A stretch of DNA of 58,630 bases from Eubacterium sp. GTDB lineage: Bacteria > Bacillota > Clostridia > Lachnospirales > Lachnospiraceae. Each line of letters opens with the position of its first letter. Position 1 is the stretch's first letter. A program made the translations under genes and the position numbers. Positions 34,215 to 43,850 of this stretch are shown here, piece after piece. Under the pieces are notes generated by a model. That model ran no database searches, was not told the origin of the DNA, and saw only the letters and a program-made list of their open reading frames with translations. Location: the NCBI GenBank assembly GCA_024698585.1, contig JAILRB010000044.1, forward strand, positions 1 to 58,630. Reading direction: 5' to 3'.

Positions 34215-36059
34215 ATGATAAAAAAATTAGTTACAATTATAATGACATTGTCGCTTGTGCTTACAATGGTACCTAATGAAAGAAAAGTCAGCGCATATTC
34301 AGAACCGATAATTACGAATGCGAATATTACATATCCAATTTCCTTAGCGACAGGTAAAGATGCGAAGGGGAAACTGGTGTTTCCGGATAATGTGTTTTTG
34401 CAGTATATTGCACATGAGGAATTCAAGTCCGGAAAATATCAAAGTTATCCATTTGATTTAAATCAGGATGGGATGCTATCTGAAGCAGAATGCGACCAGG
34501 TGAGATATCTTGCACCAGAAATAAATAAAAATGTTGCGAGTGTAAAAGGAATTGAAGCTTTTCCAAAATTGAGAGAGTTATATTGTGGAAGTACCAATAT
34601 TAAAGAACTGGATGTATCAAACAATCCCAAATTGCAGAAACTGTATTGTCCGTTTAACGAACTGAGAACGTTGGATGTAAGCAATTGTCCTGAGTTAAAG
34701 GAATTGGATTTTTCTGGATGTGGAATTTTAGCCGTTGATTTGAGGCATAATAAGGAATTATCCAAATTAGAATGTTATTGGCAAAAAATCAATGCTTATG
34801 AATTTGAAGAAGGTAATAAGTATTTCTGTAAACTACAGGATTTTGATTTGAGGATTATTTTAGATAAAATTTCAAATTTAAAGATTGATGGAGCGTATGG
34901 TGATAACATTAATTCGGGATATGATGAGTCTGTGGGAATCGTTTTTTGCTCAGATAAAATGCAAAAAATAACATACAATTATAAGATTGATGTTTCATCA
35001 ACAAAAGTGACAGATGTTGATTCGTTTGATGTTACTCTTAATATTAAAGATGGGAAAAGAGAGGAATATGACTCGCAAGGTGGAAACGAAATTCTTCCGC
35101 AATTCATTGAAAGTGGAAACACAGATATTGAACCTGAAGCACCTGTAAGAAATGGATATGAATTTCTTGGGTGGTATACAACTCCTGAATGTATGGAACA
35201 AAGTAAGTGGGTCTTTGAAAATGAAATTCTGAGCAATTTTACGTTATACGCAAAGTGGAAGAAAAAGAACTATCAGGTGAATTATAATTCGGCGGGTGGA
35301 AGTCCGAAACCGGCTGCGAAGAATGTGGACTGGTGGACGAAAAATATATTGCCTAACACACAGGTGAGTAAATTGGGCTATACGCTTTCCGGATGGAAAT
35401 CTTCAGCGGGAATAGTTGTTAATGCGTCTAACAATTCGAAATTATCCTATGGTGATATATTTAGGAATAGTGAACCGACCCGGGTGACACTTACAGCAGT
35501 GTGGAAGGCAAAAAGTGGTTATCAGTTAAAATATGATTCTAATTTATCTTCAAAGCAGAAAAAGAGACTTAAAAATGCACCGAAATATAGTGCATCAAAG
35601 AGGGTTATATGGAATCAGACGAAATTTATTCCGAAGTTTAGTCAAGGATATATTCTTGGATATACTTTTGTGGGATGGTATACAGCAAAACATGGAGGGG
35701 AACAGATAACGGATACATTTTCGTATGATAAATTGTATCAGAGCCAATTTCGTGGAGATTCTACGTCAAATATTCCTATCGCATACGCAAGGTACCAGAA
35801 ATCAAAGGATACCATTGTTTATAATACGAGGGGTGGAACGAAATTATTGGCTAGAAAAGATGTTCTTTATGGAACGAAGAATATTCTTCCAAAAGAAAAA
35901 ACTAAGAAAAAAGGATACAAACTTATTGGTTGGAAATGTGATGGGAAGAGAGTGACGAAGAAAACACGACTGAAAGGGATGATGGCAGAGGAAGCGTATG
36001 TTGAATTAACAGCTATTTGGAAGAAAAAAGGAAAATCAAGTAAGAAGAAACATAGTTAA
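34215..36059 (+). CDS. Secreted LRR / InlB-type-repeat protein
   Basis: This 614-residue exported protein has a signal peptide (cut near VSA-YS), an EF-hand-like loop DLNQDGMLSEAEC (about 83-95), leucine-rich repeats with the consensus LKELDVSNNPKLQKLYC (about 110-190), and then three or four Listeria-Bacteroides (InlB B-type) repeats marked by GYEFLGWYT, GYTLSGWKS, GYTFVGWYT and GYKLIGWKC. The C-terminus is basic (KKKGKSSKKKHS). This is the internalin-like layout common in gut Firmicutes surface proteins. No sorting signal is seen; the cationic tail may hold it to wall polymers. Confidence 0.82.
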   Translation: MIKKLVTIIMTLSLVLTMVPNERKVSAYSEPIITNANITYPISLATGKDAKGKLVFPDNVFLQYIAHEEFKSGKYQSYPFDLNQDGMLSEAECDQVRYLAPEINKNVASVKGIEAFPKLRELYCGSTNIKELDVSNNPKLQKLYCPFNELRTLDVSNCPELKELDFSGCGILAVDLRHNKELSKLECYWQKINAYEFEEGNKYFCKLQDFDLRIILDKISNLKIDGAYGDNINSGYDESVGIVFCSDKMQKITYNYKIDVSSTKVTDVDSFDVTLNIKDGKREEYDSQGGNEILPQFIESGNTDIEPEAPVRNGYEFLGWYTTPECMEQSKWVFENEILSNFTLYAKWKKKNYQVNYNSAGGSPKPAAKNVDWWTKNILPNTQVSKLGYTLSGWKSSAGIVVNASNNSKLSYGDIFRNSEPTRVTLTAVWKAKSGYQLKYDSNLSSKQKKRLKNAPKYSASKRVIWNQTKFIPKFSQGYILGYTFVGWYTAKHGGEQITDTFSYDKLYQSQFRGDSTSNIPIAYARYQKSKDTIVYNTRGGTKLLARKDVLYGTKNILPKEKTKKKGYKLIGWKCDGKRVTKKTRLKGMMAEEAYVELTAIWKKKGKSSKKKHS

Positions 36060-36074
36060 ATGACAACAGGAGGG

Positions 36075-36242
36075 ACAGTTCAGCCAACAACGAATTCGTA
36101 AAATACAATGACAAAGTCATTGCATTTGCTTCGCAAATGATATTTTACTCATTCGTTGGCGCTTCGCGCATTTTCCCTTAAAAAAGTACAAATCTTGCTG
36201 CGAGCAGCAGATTTGTATTTTTTTCGGGAATGGCTGAACTGT
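36075..36242. repeat. MITE-like structured element with 12-bp terminal inverted repeats
   Basis: ACAGTTCAGCCA (36075-36086) and TGGCTGAACTGT (36231-36242) are exact inverse copies. Inside are an imperfect stem GCCAAC...GTAAAATA/TATTTTAC...GTTGGC (36083-36160) that encloses two hairpins, ATGAC/GTCAT and CATTTGC/GCAAATG, then GCGC/GCGC, then a terminator. No target-site duplication is visible, and no coding sequence fits. Confidence 0.75.
36186..36227. terminator. Terminator inside the structured element
   Basis: ACAAATC-T-TGCTGC and GCAGCA-GATTTGT pair (one bulged T) around a GA loop, followed by seven T; a run of A lies on the other side, so it may work on both strands. Confidence 0.7.
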
Positions 36243-36258
36243 TTTCGAAAAAAAGTAC

Positions 36259-36287
36259 TTGCAATTTGTCTGGCATTCTGTTAGAAT
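36259..36287 (+). promoter_or_regulatory. Promoter of rpmB
   Basis: TTGCAA (36259-36264) and TAGAAT (36282-36287) are 17 bp apart. The short leader has a GGTCT/AGACC hairpin (36301-36321). Confidence 0.7.
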
Positions 36288-36345
36288 GTCCTTTGTGTCA
36301 GGTCTGAGATGAAGTTAGACCGAATTTATAAAAGGAGGTGCTATT

Positions 36346-36531
36346 ATGGCTAAATGTAGTGTTTGCGGTAAGGGTGCTCATTTTGGAAATGCTGTGAGTC
36401 ATTCACACAGAAAGTCCAACAAAATGTGGAAATCTAATATTAAGTCCGTTAAAGTGAAAACTGAAGGCGGAAGCAAGAAAATGTATGTTTGCACTTCTTG
36501 TTTAAGATCAGGAAAAGTAGAAAGAGCATAA
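36346..36531 (+). CDS. rpmB: 50S ribosomal protein L28
   Basis: L28 binds 23S rRNA in the large subunit. The 61-residue protein has the usual MAKCSVCGKGAHFGNAVSHS start and the CTSCLRSGKV end. Both CxxC pairs (C4/C7 and C49/C52) are present, so this is the zinc-binding form. AAAGGAGGTG lies upstream. It is a single-gene unit with its own promoter and terminator. Confidence 0.97.
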   Translation: MAKCSVCGKGAHFGNAVSHSHRKSNKMWKSNIKSVKVKTEGGSKKMYVCTSCLRSGKVERA

Positions 36532-36584
36532 TTTACGCGAGTTACTCGCTGTGCGTGTTTCTCAACGTTCCATATGCATGAAAT

Positions 36585-36615
36585 AAAAACTCGTCACGTT
36601 TGTGATGAGTTTTTA
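36585..36615. terminator. Terminator after rpmB
   Basis: AAAAACTCGTCAC and GTGATGAGTTTTT pair (one G-U) around a GTTT loop. A short GCGAG/CTCGC hairpin lies just past the rpmB stop at 36538-36550. Confidence 0.85.
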
Positions 36616-36668
36616 CTTTATATGGACAGGGGGGAGTTAGTTGTGTCTATCTAATGCGCCGAAAGTGC

Positions 36669-36697
36669 TTTTCTTTTTAAGGAAAAGATAGTATAAT
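36669..36697 (+). promoter_or_regulatory. Promoter of the Asp23-fakA operon
   Basis: TATAAT at 36692-36697 with a weak TTTTCT at 36669-36674, spacing 17 bp, 38 nt before the start codon. Confidence 0.5.
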
Positions 36698-36734
36698 CGA
36701 AAAGAATTATTGTTCTTAAATAGGAGGATACGAT

Positions 36735-37094
36735 ATGAAAGGTAAGATGAATACAGATTTAGGACAGATTCTGGTTAGCCCTGAAGTAATTGCAAAATAC
36801 GCAGGTGAGACCGCTTATGAATGTTTTGGAATCGTAGGTATGGCTATGGTCAGTGTAAAAGATGGTCTTGTAAAACTGTTAAAGAAAGATAGCTCAACCA
36901 AAGGAATTAATGTAGACATAGATGAGAATAATGAAATTACCATTGATTTTCATATCATTATTTCTTATGGAGTAAATATTGAAACAATTGCAGATAACAT
37001 TATCTCAAGTGTGAAATACAAGGTAGAAGAATTTACGGGTATGACAGTAAAGAAAGTTAATGTTTACGTTGAAGGCGTAAGAGTCATTGACTAA
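36735..37094 (+). CDS. Asp23/Gls24-family envelope stress protein (YloU-like)
   Basis: This 119-residue protein has the Asp23 pattern: GQILVSPEVIAKYAGETAYECFGIVGMA, an IDIHIIISYGVNIETIADNI-type core (here FHIIISYGVNI) and the ending VKKVNVYVEGVRV. Family members gather at the membrane and act in cell-envelope homeostasis. The gene directly precedes the FakA/YloV-like gene, the same order as yloU-yloV in Bacillus subtilis. AGGAGG precedes the start. Confidence 0.93.
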   Translation: MKGKMNTDLGQILVSPEVIAKYAGETAYECFGIVGMAMVSVKDGLVKLLKKDSSTKGINVDIDENNEITIDFHIIISYGVNIETIADNIISSVKYKVEEFTGMTVKKVNVYVEGVRVID

Positions 37095-37120
37095 TTGTTC
37101 TGCCCAAGGAGGAAAATATT

Positions 37121-38800
37121 TTGGAAATTAAGAGTATTAATGCGGAAGTATTACAGAAGATGTTTATTGCCGGAGCGAAGAATCTGGAAGCAAAGAAAGA
37201 ATGGATTAACGAATTAAATGTATTCCCTGTACCGGATGGTGATACAGGTACGAATATGACAATGACAATTATGTCAGCGGCAAAGGAAGTTGGTGGAATT
37301 ACAAATCCTACCATGGAGACGATTGCAAAGGCAATTTCTTCCGGTTCCTTAAGAGGTGCCCGTGGAAATTCCGGTGTTATCCTGTCACAGCTTTTCAGAG
37401 GGTTTACCCGTGAAATTAAGGAATGTGACGAGATTGATGTAGAAGTATTGTCTAAGGCATGTGTACGTGCAGTAGAAACTGCATATAAGGCTGTTATGAA
37501 GCCTAAGGAAGGTACCATTCTTACTGTTGCCAAGGGAATGTCAGATAAGGCTTGTGAACTTTTTTCAGAGAGCGATGACTTAGTATACGTGATTGATGAA
37601 ATCATTAAGCATGGTGATTATGTATTAAGCCAGACTCCGGAAATGCTTCCTGTATTAAAACAAGCTGGTGTAGTGGATTCCGGTGGACAGGGATTAATGA
37701 CTGTTCTTAAGGGTGCGTATGATGCATTACTTGGAAAAGAAATTGACTACACAATCGAAGGAGTATCCACTCCATCCGTATCTGTTTCAACAGAGGATCT
37801 TCCAATGGATGAAGCAGATATCAAATTTGGATATTGTACAGAGTTTATCATTAACCTGACAAATCCGTTGTCCGATGATGAAGAATCGAAATTTAAGGCC
37901 TTTTTAGAGTCTATCGGTGATTCTATTGTATTGGTTGCCGATGATGAAATTGTAAAGGTCCATGTGCATACAAACCAGCCGGGTGAAGCGTTTACAAAAG
38001 CGCTGACTTACGGTTCCCTTTCTCGTATGAAAGTCGATAACATGCGTGAAGAACATCATGAAAGACTGATTAAGAATGCGGAAAAGATGGCGGAACAGCA
38101 GAAGGCTGAAGAAGCACAGAAAAAAGCTAACGAACCAAGAAAAGCTTATGGATTTATTGCAGTTTCCGTAGGAGAAGGTTTAGATGAAATCTTCAAAGGA
38201 TTAAATGTTGATGAAATTATTTCCGGTGGACAGACTATGAATCCTAGTACGGAAGATATTCTGAATGCTGTAGATAAGATTAATGCAGACAATGTTTATG
38301 TATTGCCGAATAACAAGAACATCATTCTTGCAGCACAGCAGGCAGAAAGCCTTGTAGAAGATAAGAATGTTGTTGTAATTCCTTCCAAGACAATTCCTCA
38401 GGGAATTGCAGCTATGATTGGATTTATTCCGGATAACACAGCTGAAGAAAATAAGGAGGCAATGATTGAAAGCATGTCTTACATCAAGACCGGAGAATTA
38501 ACTTATGCAGTTCGTGATACGGTGATTGATGATAAGGAAATCAAAGAAGGAAATATCATGGGAATCGGCGATAGCGGAATTCTTTCTGTAGGAGAGGATA
38601 TTGACGCGACAGCGGTTGAAATGGTTAAGGAAATGCAGGATGAGGATTCTGAAATTGTAAGTATCTATTTTGGTGCTGAAGTGACGGAAGATGATGCCAA
38701 TGCATTATCCGATAAGATTTCAGAGGCATTGCCGGATGTAGAAGTGGAAGTATATCCTGGCGGACAGCCGATTTACTATTATATTATATCCGTTGAATAA
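37121..38800 (+). CDS. fakA: DAK2-domain fatty acid kinase subunit (FakA/YloV-like)
   Basis: FakA phosphorylates fatty acids presented by a FakB (DegV-type) partner, feeding them into phospholipid synthesis. The 559-residue protein has the N-terminal DAK2 kinase domain (about 10-200) with the metal-binding VPDGDTGTNM and the SGSLRGARGNSGVILSQ loop, then a central and a C-terminal domain (to GQPIYYYIISVE). The start is TTG 37121, 11 nt past an AAGGAGG site. No FakB gene lies in the window. It probably shares a transcript with Asp23 and the following membrane protein. Confidence 0.9.
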   Translation: MEIKSINAEVLQKMFIAGAKNLEAKKEWINELNVFPVPDGDTGTNMTMTIMSAAKEVGGITNPTMETIAKAISSGSLRGARGNSGVILSQLFRGFTREIKECDEIDVEVLSKACVRAVETAYKAVMKPKEGTILTVAKGMSDKACELFSESDDLVYVIDEIIKHGDYVLSQTPEMLPVLKQAGVVDSGGQGLMTVLKGAYDALLGKEIDYTIEGVSTPSVSVSTEDLPMDEADIKFGYCTEFIINLTNPLSDDEESKFKAFLESIGDSIVLVADDEIVKVHVHTNQPGEAFTKALTYGSLSRMKVDNMREEHHERLIKNAEKMAEQQKAEEAQKKANEPRKAYGFIAVSVGEGLDEIFKGLNVDEIISGGQTMNPSTEDILNAVDKINADNVYVLPNNKNIILAAQQAESLVEDKNVVVIPSKTIPQGIAAMIGFIPDNTAEENKEAMIESMSYIKTGELTYAVRDTVIDDKEIKEGNIMGIGDSGILSVGEDIDATAVEMVKEMQDEDSEIVSIYFGAEVTEDDANALSDKISEALPDVEVEVYPGGQPIYYYIISVE

Positions 38801-38814
38801 CTTGGAGAATGAAC

Positions 38815-39315
38815 ATGGGTGAAGTATTTGTTGAACATATTGTAAAAAGAAGAATGGATATAACAGGATTTGCAATCCGTATGGGTGCAATCTTCCTGAC
38901 ACTGTTGGTTTTCTTTGTGGGAACAGCGGCTCTGGGAATGGTGGGAATCACATTGACCGCATTGATGATTTATGTATGCTATCTGGCATTTATTTACACC
39001 AGTGTGGAATATGAATATTCTCTTGTAAATGGAGAATTAACCATTGAAAAGATTCTTGGACAGAGAAAAAGAAAACATATAACAGAAATTGAATTAAAAA
39101 ATGCGGAGCTGATTGCTCCGGCAAACTCAGGGGAAGTGCAGGGAAGAAGTGTTCCTTTTACAAAGGATTACTCTTCAGGATCAAAAAGAGAAGAGGTCTA
39201 CGCAATTATCTATAATGATAAGGATGGTCAGACAAAATTCTTATTTGAACCAACTGAAAAAATGATTGATGCAATGTATCATGTACGCCCGAGTATTGTT
39301 AAGAAAAATGGATAA
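38815..39315 (+). CDS. Small membrane protein (DUF6106-like)
   Basis: This 166-residue protein has two adjacent membrane helices (about 20-68) and a soluble C-terminal domain with SVEYEYSLVNGELTIEKILG, KHITEIELKNAELIAP and FEPTEKMIDAMYHVRPSIV. The pattern resembles the family named DUF6106 in Lachnospiraceae, but I am not certain of that name. ATG 38815 is preferred over ATG 38809, which lies too close to GGAG. It follows fakA by 14 nt and ends at a strong terminator. Function is unknown. Confidence 0.7.
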   Translation: MGEVFVEHIVKRRMDITGFAIRMGAIFLTLLVFFVGTAALGMVGITLTALMIYVCYLAFIYTSVEYEYSLVNGELTIEKILGQRKRKHITEIELKNAELIAPANSGEVQGRSVPFTKDYSSGSKREEVYAIIYNDKDGQTKFLFEPTEKMIDAMYHVRPSIVKKNG

Positions 39316-39321
39316 GAAAGA

Positions 39322-39350
39322 GCGGTATAGTGATTGACTATACCGCGTTT
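39322..39350. terminator. Terminator after the fakA operon
   Basis: A 10-bp perfect stem GCGGTATAGT/ACTATACCGC with loop GATTG, followed by GTTTTC. Confidence 0.8.
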
Positions 39351-39405
39351 TCAATGTAACAGAAGTTGAAAAAAGAAATATGTTGAAAAAATGATAAAAG
39401 ATTCA

Positions 39406-39434
39406 TTGACAAGGAATATTTTTTTTGTTAGTAT
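39406..39434 (+). promoter_or_regulatory. Promoter of guaB
   Basis: TTGACA (39406-39411) and TAGTAT (39429-39434), spacing 17 bp. Confidence 0.75.
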
Positions 39435-39472
39435 CTTTTACATTATACAAATATGAGAAAGAGAGGAAATGA

Positions 39473-40930
<1,458 letters not shown>

Positions 40931-40970
40931 AATCTTTATAAATTTATATATTTATTGGATGAAATATGAT

Positions 40971-41009
40971 AAAATGGGAAGGGTCTGACAGGATTCTTCT
41001 CATTTTTTG
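40971..41009. terminator. Terminator after guaB
   Basis: AAAATGGGAAG and CTTCTCATTTT pair (one G-U) around a 14-nt loop, followed by T residues. Confidence 0.75.
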
Positions 41010-41088
41010 TTGATTAAATGACGGAACGTTGTGTCGTTGTCTGGAGTGGGAAGAAACTGTTAATAATACGGAAAAGGAAGAGGACAAT

Positions 41089-42270
41089 ATGGAAGAAAAG
41101 AGAGTAGATGAAAACGTTGTAGAAGAAAAAACAGTGGAAGTGGAACCGGCTGAAAATGATACACAACCGAAAAAGAAAAATCTTTCCACGTTGATATACT
41201 CATTGGTAGTTGTTCTTATCTTCGCTGCATTCGGTGGAGTGGTTTACTATAATAAGGTTGTTCATGTAAAAAAACAGCAGGATAAGAAGTTTGCAAAGAA
41301 TGAATATGGGGCAAAAAATGAAGAAGATTTTACAAAGAACTATCTGGAACTTGCTAAGTACAAAGGGTTAAAATGTGAAATTACGCAGGAGATGCTTGAT
41401 GAATACATTGAAGGAGATACGGTCTCCTATGAAAATGTTGAACGTGCGGCAAAAGATACGGATCAGGTAGAATTTAATCTGACTGGATATGTGGACGGGA
41501 AAAAAGAAGCGGACATCACGTTGAAAGAACAGGAAATTACCGTTGGTGAGGAAACGGATGGACCGTTTCAGCCAATTTCGGATTTGGTAAAAGGAAAATC
41601 TGAAGGTGATGTGATTGAAAATGTAGAAGGAATTGACGCGGCAGAAATTTCTGAAGAGGGAAAAGATTATTCCGGAAAAAAAGTCACCTTTAATGTAAAA
41701 GTGGTTTCTGTTTCTGAAAAAAAAGTTGAGAAGATTACAGATGATTGGGTCAAAGAAGAATTCTCAGAAGACTATGGCTGGACAACTACAAAAGATTATT
41801 ATGACTATGTAAAAGAAGAACTGAAAAACGAAGCGATTTCTGACTTGTGGAAGCAGATTGTGGATGGTAGTGTCCTGAAAAAATATCCGGAAGATGCATA
41901 TGCCAGAATTATTGAGGAGGTAGATGCAGATTACAATTATGCTGCTTCTGAGTGGGGAATGGAATTAAATGATTATCTGGAAGTGATGCAGATGACGGAA
42001 AAGGATATGGAAAAAGAGTACGAGAGCGAATTGATCTCTGAAATGGCATCCTGGTATATTGCATTCAAGGAAGATCTTCTAAATATTTCTGAAAGTGAAA
42101 TGAATGAATGGTGGGAAAAATCCTATGAGGATTATGGATATGAGAGTGTGGAAGAAATGAAAGAAAACTATGAAGAGTCTGAAATTAAGAGGGCAATTAT
42201 TTTAGAAAAAGCTGCTAATTTTGTTTATGATCATGCCTCAGTAAAACAGAGTTACAAAATTCCGGAATAA
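41089..42270 (+). CDS. Membrane-anchored trigger-factor-like PPIase/chaperone
   Basis: This 393-residue protein has an acidic N-terminal tail, one membrane helix (about 34-54), and an outer part laid out like trigger factor without the ribosome-binding domain. A FKBP-like PPIase segment is suggested by QVEFNLTGYVDGKKEADI...ITVGEE...PISDLVKGKSEGD (about 125-215). A long helical, acidic TF C-domain-like region follows. It is probably a cell-surface folding factor for exported proteins, a job fitting the many secreted proteins encoded nearby. ATG 41089 has AAAAGGAAGAGG upstream; earlier GTG/TTG starts are not supported. Confidence 0.8.
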   Translation: MEEKRVDENVVEEKTVEVEPAENDTQPKKKNLSTLIYSLVVVLIFAAFGGVVYYNKVVHVKKQQDKKFAKNEYGAKNEEDFTKNYLELAKYKGLKCEITQEMLDEYIEGDTVSYENVERAAKDTDQVEFNLTGYVDGKKEADITLKEQEITVGEETDGPFQPISDLVKGKSEGDVIENVEGIDAAEISEEGKDYSGKKVTFNVKVVSVSEKKVEKITDDWVKEEFSEDYGWTTTKDYYDYVKEELKNEAISDLWKQIVDGSVLKKYPEDAYARIIEEVDADYNYAASEWGMELNDYLEVMQMTEKDMEKEYESELISEMASWYIAFKEDLLNISESEMNEWWEKSYEDYGYESVEEMKENYEESEIKRAIILEKAANFVYDHASVKQSYKIPE

Positions 42271-42286
42271 ATCGAAAAAAACGGAC

Positions 42287-42314
42287 TTACAAACTTGAAC
42301 ATGTGTGGTATAAT
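42287..42314 (+). promoter_or_regulatory. Promoter of the CAP-domain gene
   Basis: TTACAA (42287-42292) and TATAAT (42309-42314), spacing 16 bp, 46 nt before the start codon. Confidence 0.65.
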
Positions 42315-42359
42315 GAAATAGAGTTTTGGGACGAATTTTAAAAGAAAGGAAATGTTGTT

Positions 42360-43532
42360 ATGAAAAAAAGAGTTATAAGTGTTATTTTTTCAGTTCTGTT
42401 ATGCTTGGGACTGATGGTGTCGTTAGGACAGAGCGTAAATGCGGCGAGCACAAGATTGAATTATTCCAGCTATAAGATTACTGGAAAATACTCCGTTAAA
42501 TTGAAATTGATGAATAGTTCCGGAAAAGTAAAATGGAGTAGTTCTAATAAGAAAGTTGCAAAGGTTAGCAGTAAAGGTAAAGTGACATCAGTTTCTGATG
42601 GTAAATGTACTATTACAGCAAAAAATGCAGGAAAGAAATATTCTTGTAAGATTACTGTAAAAGGTTATCCTAAGAAAAACACAAAGAAATATACAGCTAC
42701 CACATTGGATTTATCCAGCTTGAAGTTAGATGTTTCCGGTGTTGAAATGGATAAGCAGGGAAATGCTGTAATTTCTCTTGTGAAGAAGAATTCACTTAAG
42801 TTGAATCTGTTTAATGCTCCGAAGAATAAGACTGTGACATGGAGCAGTTCTGATTCATCTGTTGCAACAGTAACCCAGAATGGTGTTGTTGCTCCGGTTA
42901 AGGCAGGAAAATGTAAAGTTACTGCAAAGGTGGCTGGAAAGTCTTATAAGTGTTCTGTTAAGATTACAGACTTAGATAAGACAGTAACAGATAAGACACC
43001 TGGCTCTGTTGAAAATGCGGCCGAACAGATTGATACAGAAATGAATATCTATAAGCATCTTCAGGTATTAAATGATGCTAGAATTAAAAATAAGATTGCA
43101 CCATTAAAGATGGACGGTTTATTAAATGATATTGCTAGAACGAGAGTTATGGAAGTGATTCCTAATGATGTGACAGCTACTACAAATAATGGATTGGCTG
43201 TAAAGACTGATTCAAACTTCTCACATACAAGACCGAACGGAAAGAGATATTCCACAGCATTTAAAGAGGCAGGTTATCCGTTTGCTAAGCGCTATCACAT
43301 TGGTGAAAATGTAGTTCATTCTAGTGATGTATCAGATTCATTAAGTGATGTGGCAAAGGTTGCTTTTGATAATTTATGGGCTGATAAGCCACATAGAGAT
43401 AATATGTTATGCAGAGATTACACGAATGTTGGAATCGGATATTATAGAGCAGCGAAGTTTACTCATAAGGATACCGGTGCTACATATGTAGATACATTCT
43501 GGACACATGAATTCTATGGTGCGTTAAAATAA
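42360..43532 (+). CDS. Secreted Big_2 / CAP (SCP-like) domain protein
   Basis: This 390-residue protein has a signal peptide (cut near VNA-AS), two Big_2-type domains (WSSSNKKVAKVSSKGKVTSV near 60-80; WSSSDSSVATVTQNGVVAPV near 160-180) and a C-terminal CAP domain (about 230-390) with LNDARIKNKIAPLKMDGLLNDIARTR, FSHTRPNGKRYSTAF, GENVVHS and the closing DTFWTHEFYG. CAP proteins of this kind are secreted and their biochemical role is mostly unknown. AAAGGAAA lies upstream. It is a single-gene unit ahead of the thrS leader. Confidence 0.88.
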   Translation: MKKRVISVIFSVLLCLGLMVSLGQSVNAASTRLNYSSYKITGKYSVKLKLMNSSGKVKWSSSNKKVAKVSSKGKVTSVSDGKCTITAKNAGKKYSCKITVKGYPKKNTKKYTATTLDLSSLKLDVSGVEMDKQGNAVISLVKKNSLKLNLFNAPKNKTVTWSSSDSSVATVTQNGVVAPVKAGKCKVTAKVAGKSYKCSVKITDLDKTVTDKTPGSVENAAEQIDTEMNIYKHLQVLNDARIKNKIAPLKMDGLLNDIARTRVMEVIPNDVTATTNNGLAVKTDSNFSHTRPNGKRYSTAFKEAGYPFAKRYHIGENVVHSSDVSDSLSDVAKVAFDNLWADKPHRDNMLCRDYTNVGIGYYRAAKFTHKDTGATYVDTFWTHEFYGALK

Positions 43533-43541
43533 AAACAATCA

Positions 43542-43569
43542 TTGACATAGAACATAAGAATGTTATAAT
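43542..43569 (+). promoter_or_regulatory. Promoter of thrS
   Basis: TTGACA (43542-43547) and TATAAT (43564-43569), both consensus, spacing 16 bp, upstream of the T-box leader. Confidence 0.85.
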
Positions 43570-43584
43570 AAGGTTTATTATAAA

Positions 43585-43810
43585 GCGTTGACGAGACGAG
43601 TAAGTTATTTGGATGGTCACAGAGAGAGGCCGTTGCTGAGAGTGCCTTACGGAAGAATAACTGAAAACTACCTCTGAGTGGCTCTAATCAAGCCCGGTGA
43701 TTCCGTTATCATCATAATGAGAGGCATTACAGTTATGTAGTGCAATCAGGGTGGAACCGCGTATAGTACGTCCCTGTTTATGGAAACATAAGCAGGGGCT
43801 TTTCTTTTGT
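43585..43810 (+). ncRNA. T-box leader of thrS
   Basis: This leader senses uncharged tRNA-Thr and lets transcription pass the terminator. It starts with the GACGAG stem I strand, has CAGAGAGAGG and GCTGAGAG-type stem I elements, the invariant T-box AGGGTGGAACCGCG (43748-43761), and a terminator (CCCTGTTTATG/CATAAGCAGGG, 43772-43797) with a T-rich tail. The specifier codon is probably ACC in AACTACCTCTGAG (about 43672), matching the threonine gene downstream. It fills the 318-bp gap. Confidence 0.95.
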
Positions 43811-43850
43811 TGAAAAGCCCCGGAAAGAAAAAGAAAGGATGGTTTGACAA

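Noticed and set aside
27841..36060. Phage or integrative element
   Set aside because: Composition differs from the flanks, but no integrase, recombinase, transposase or attachment-site duplication was found.
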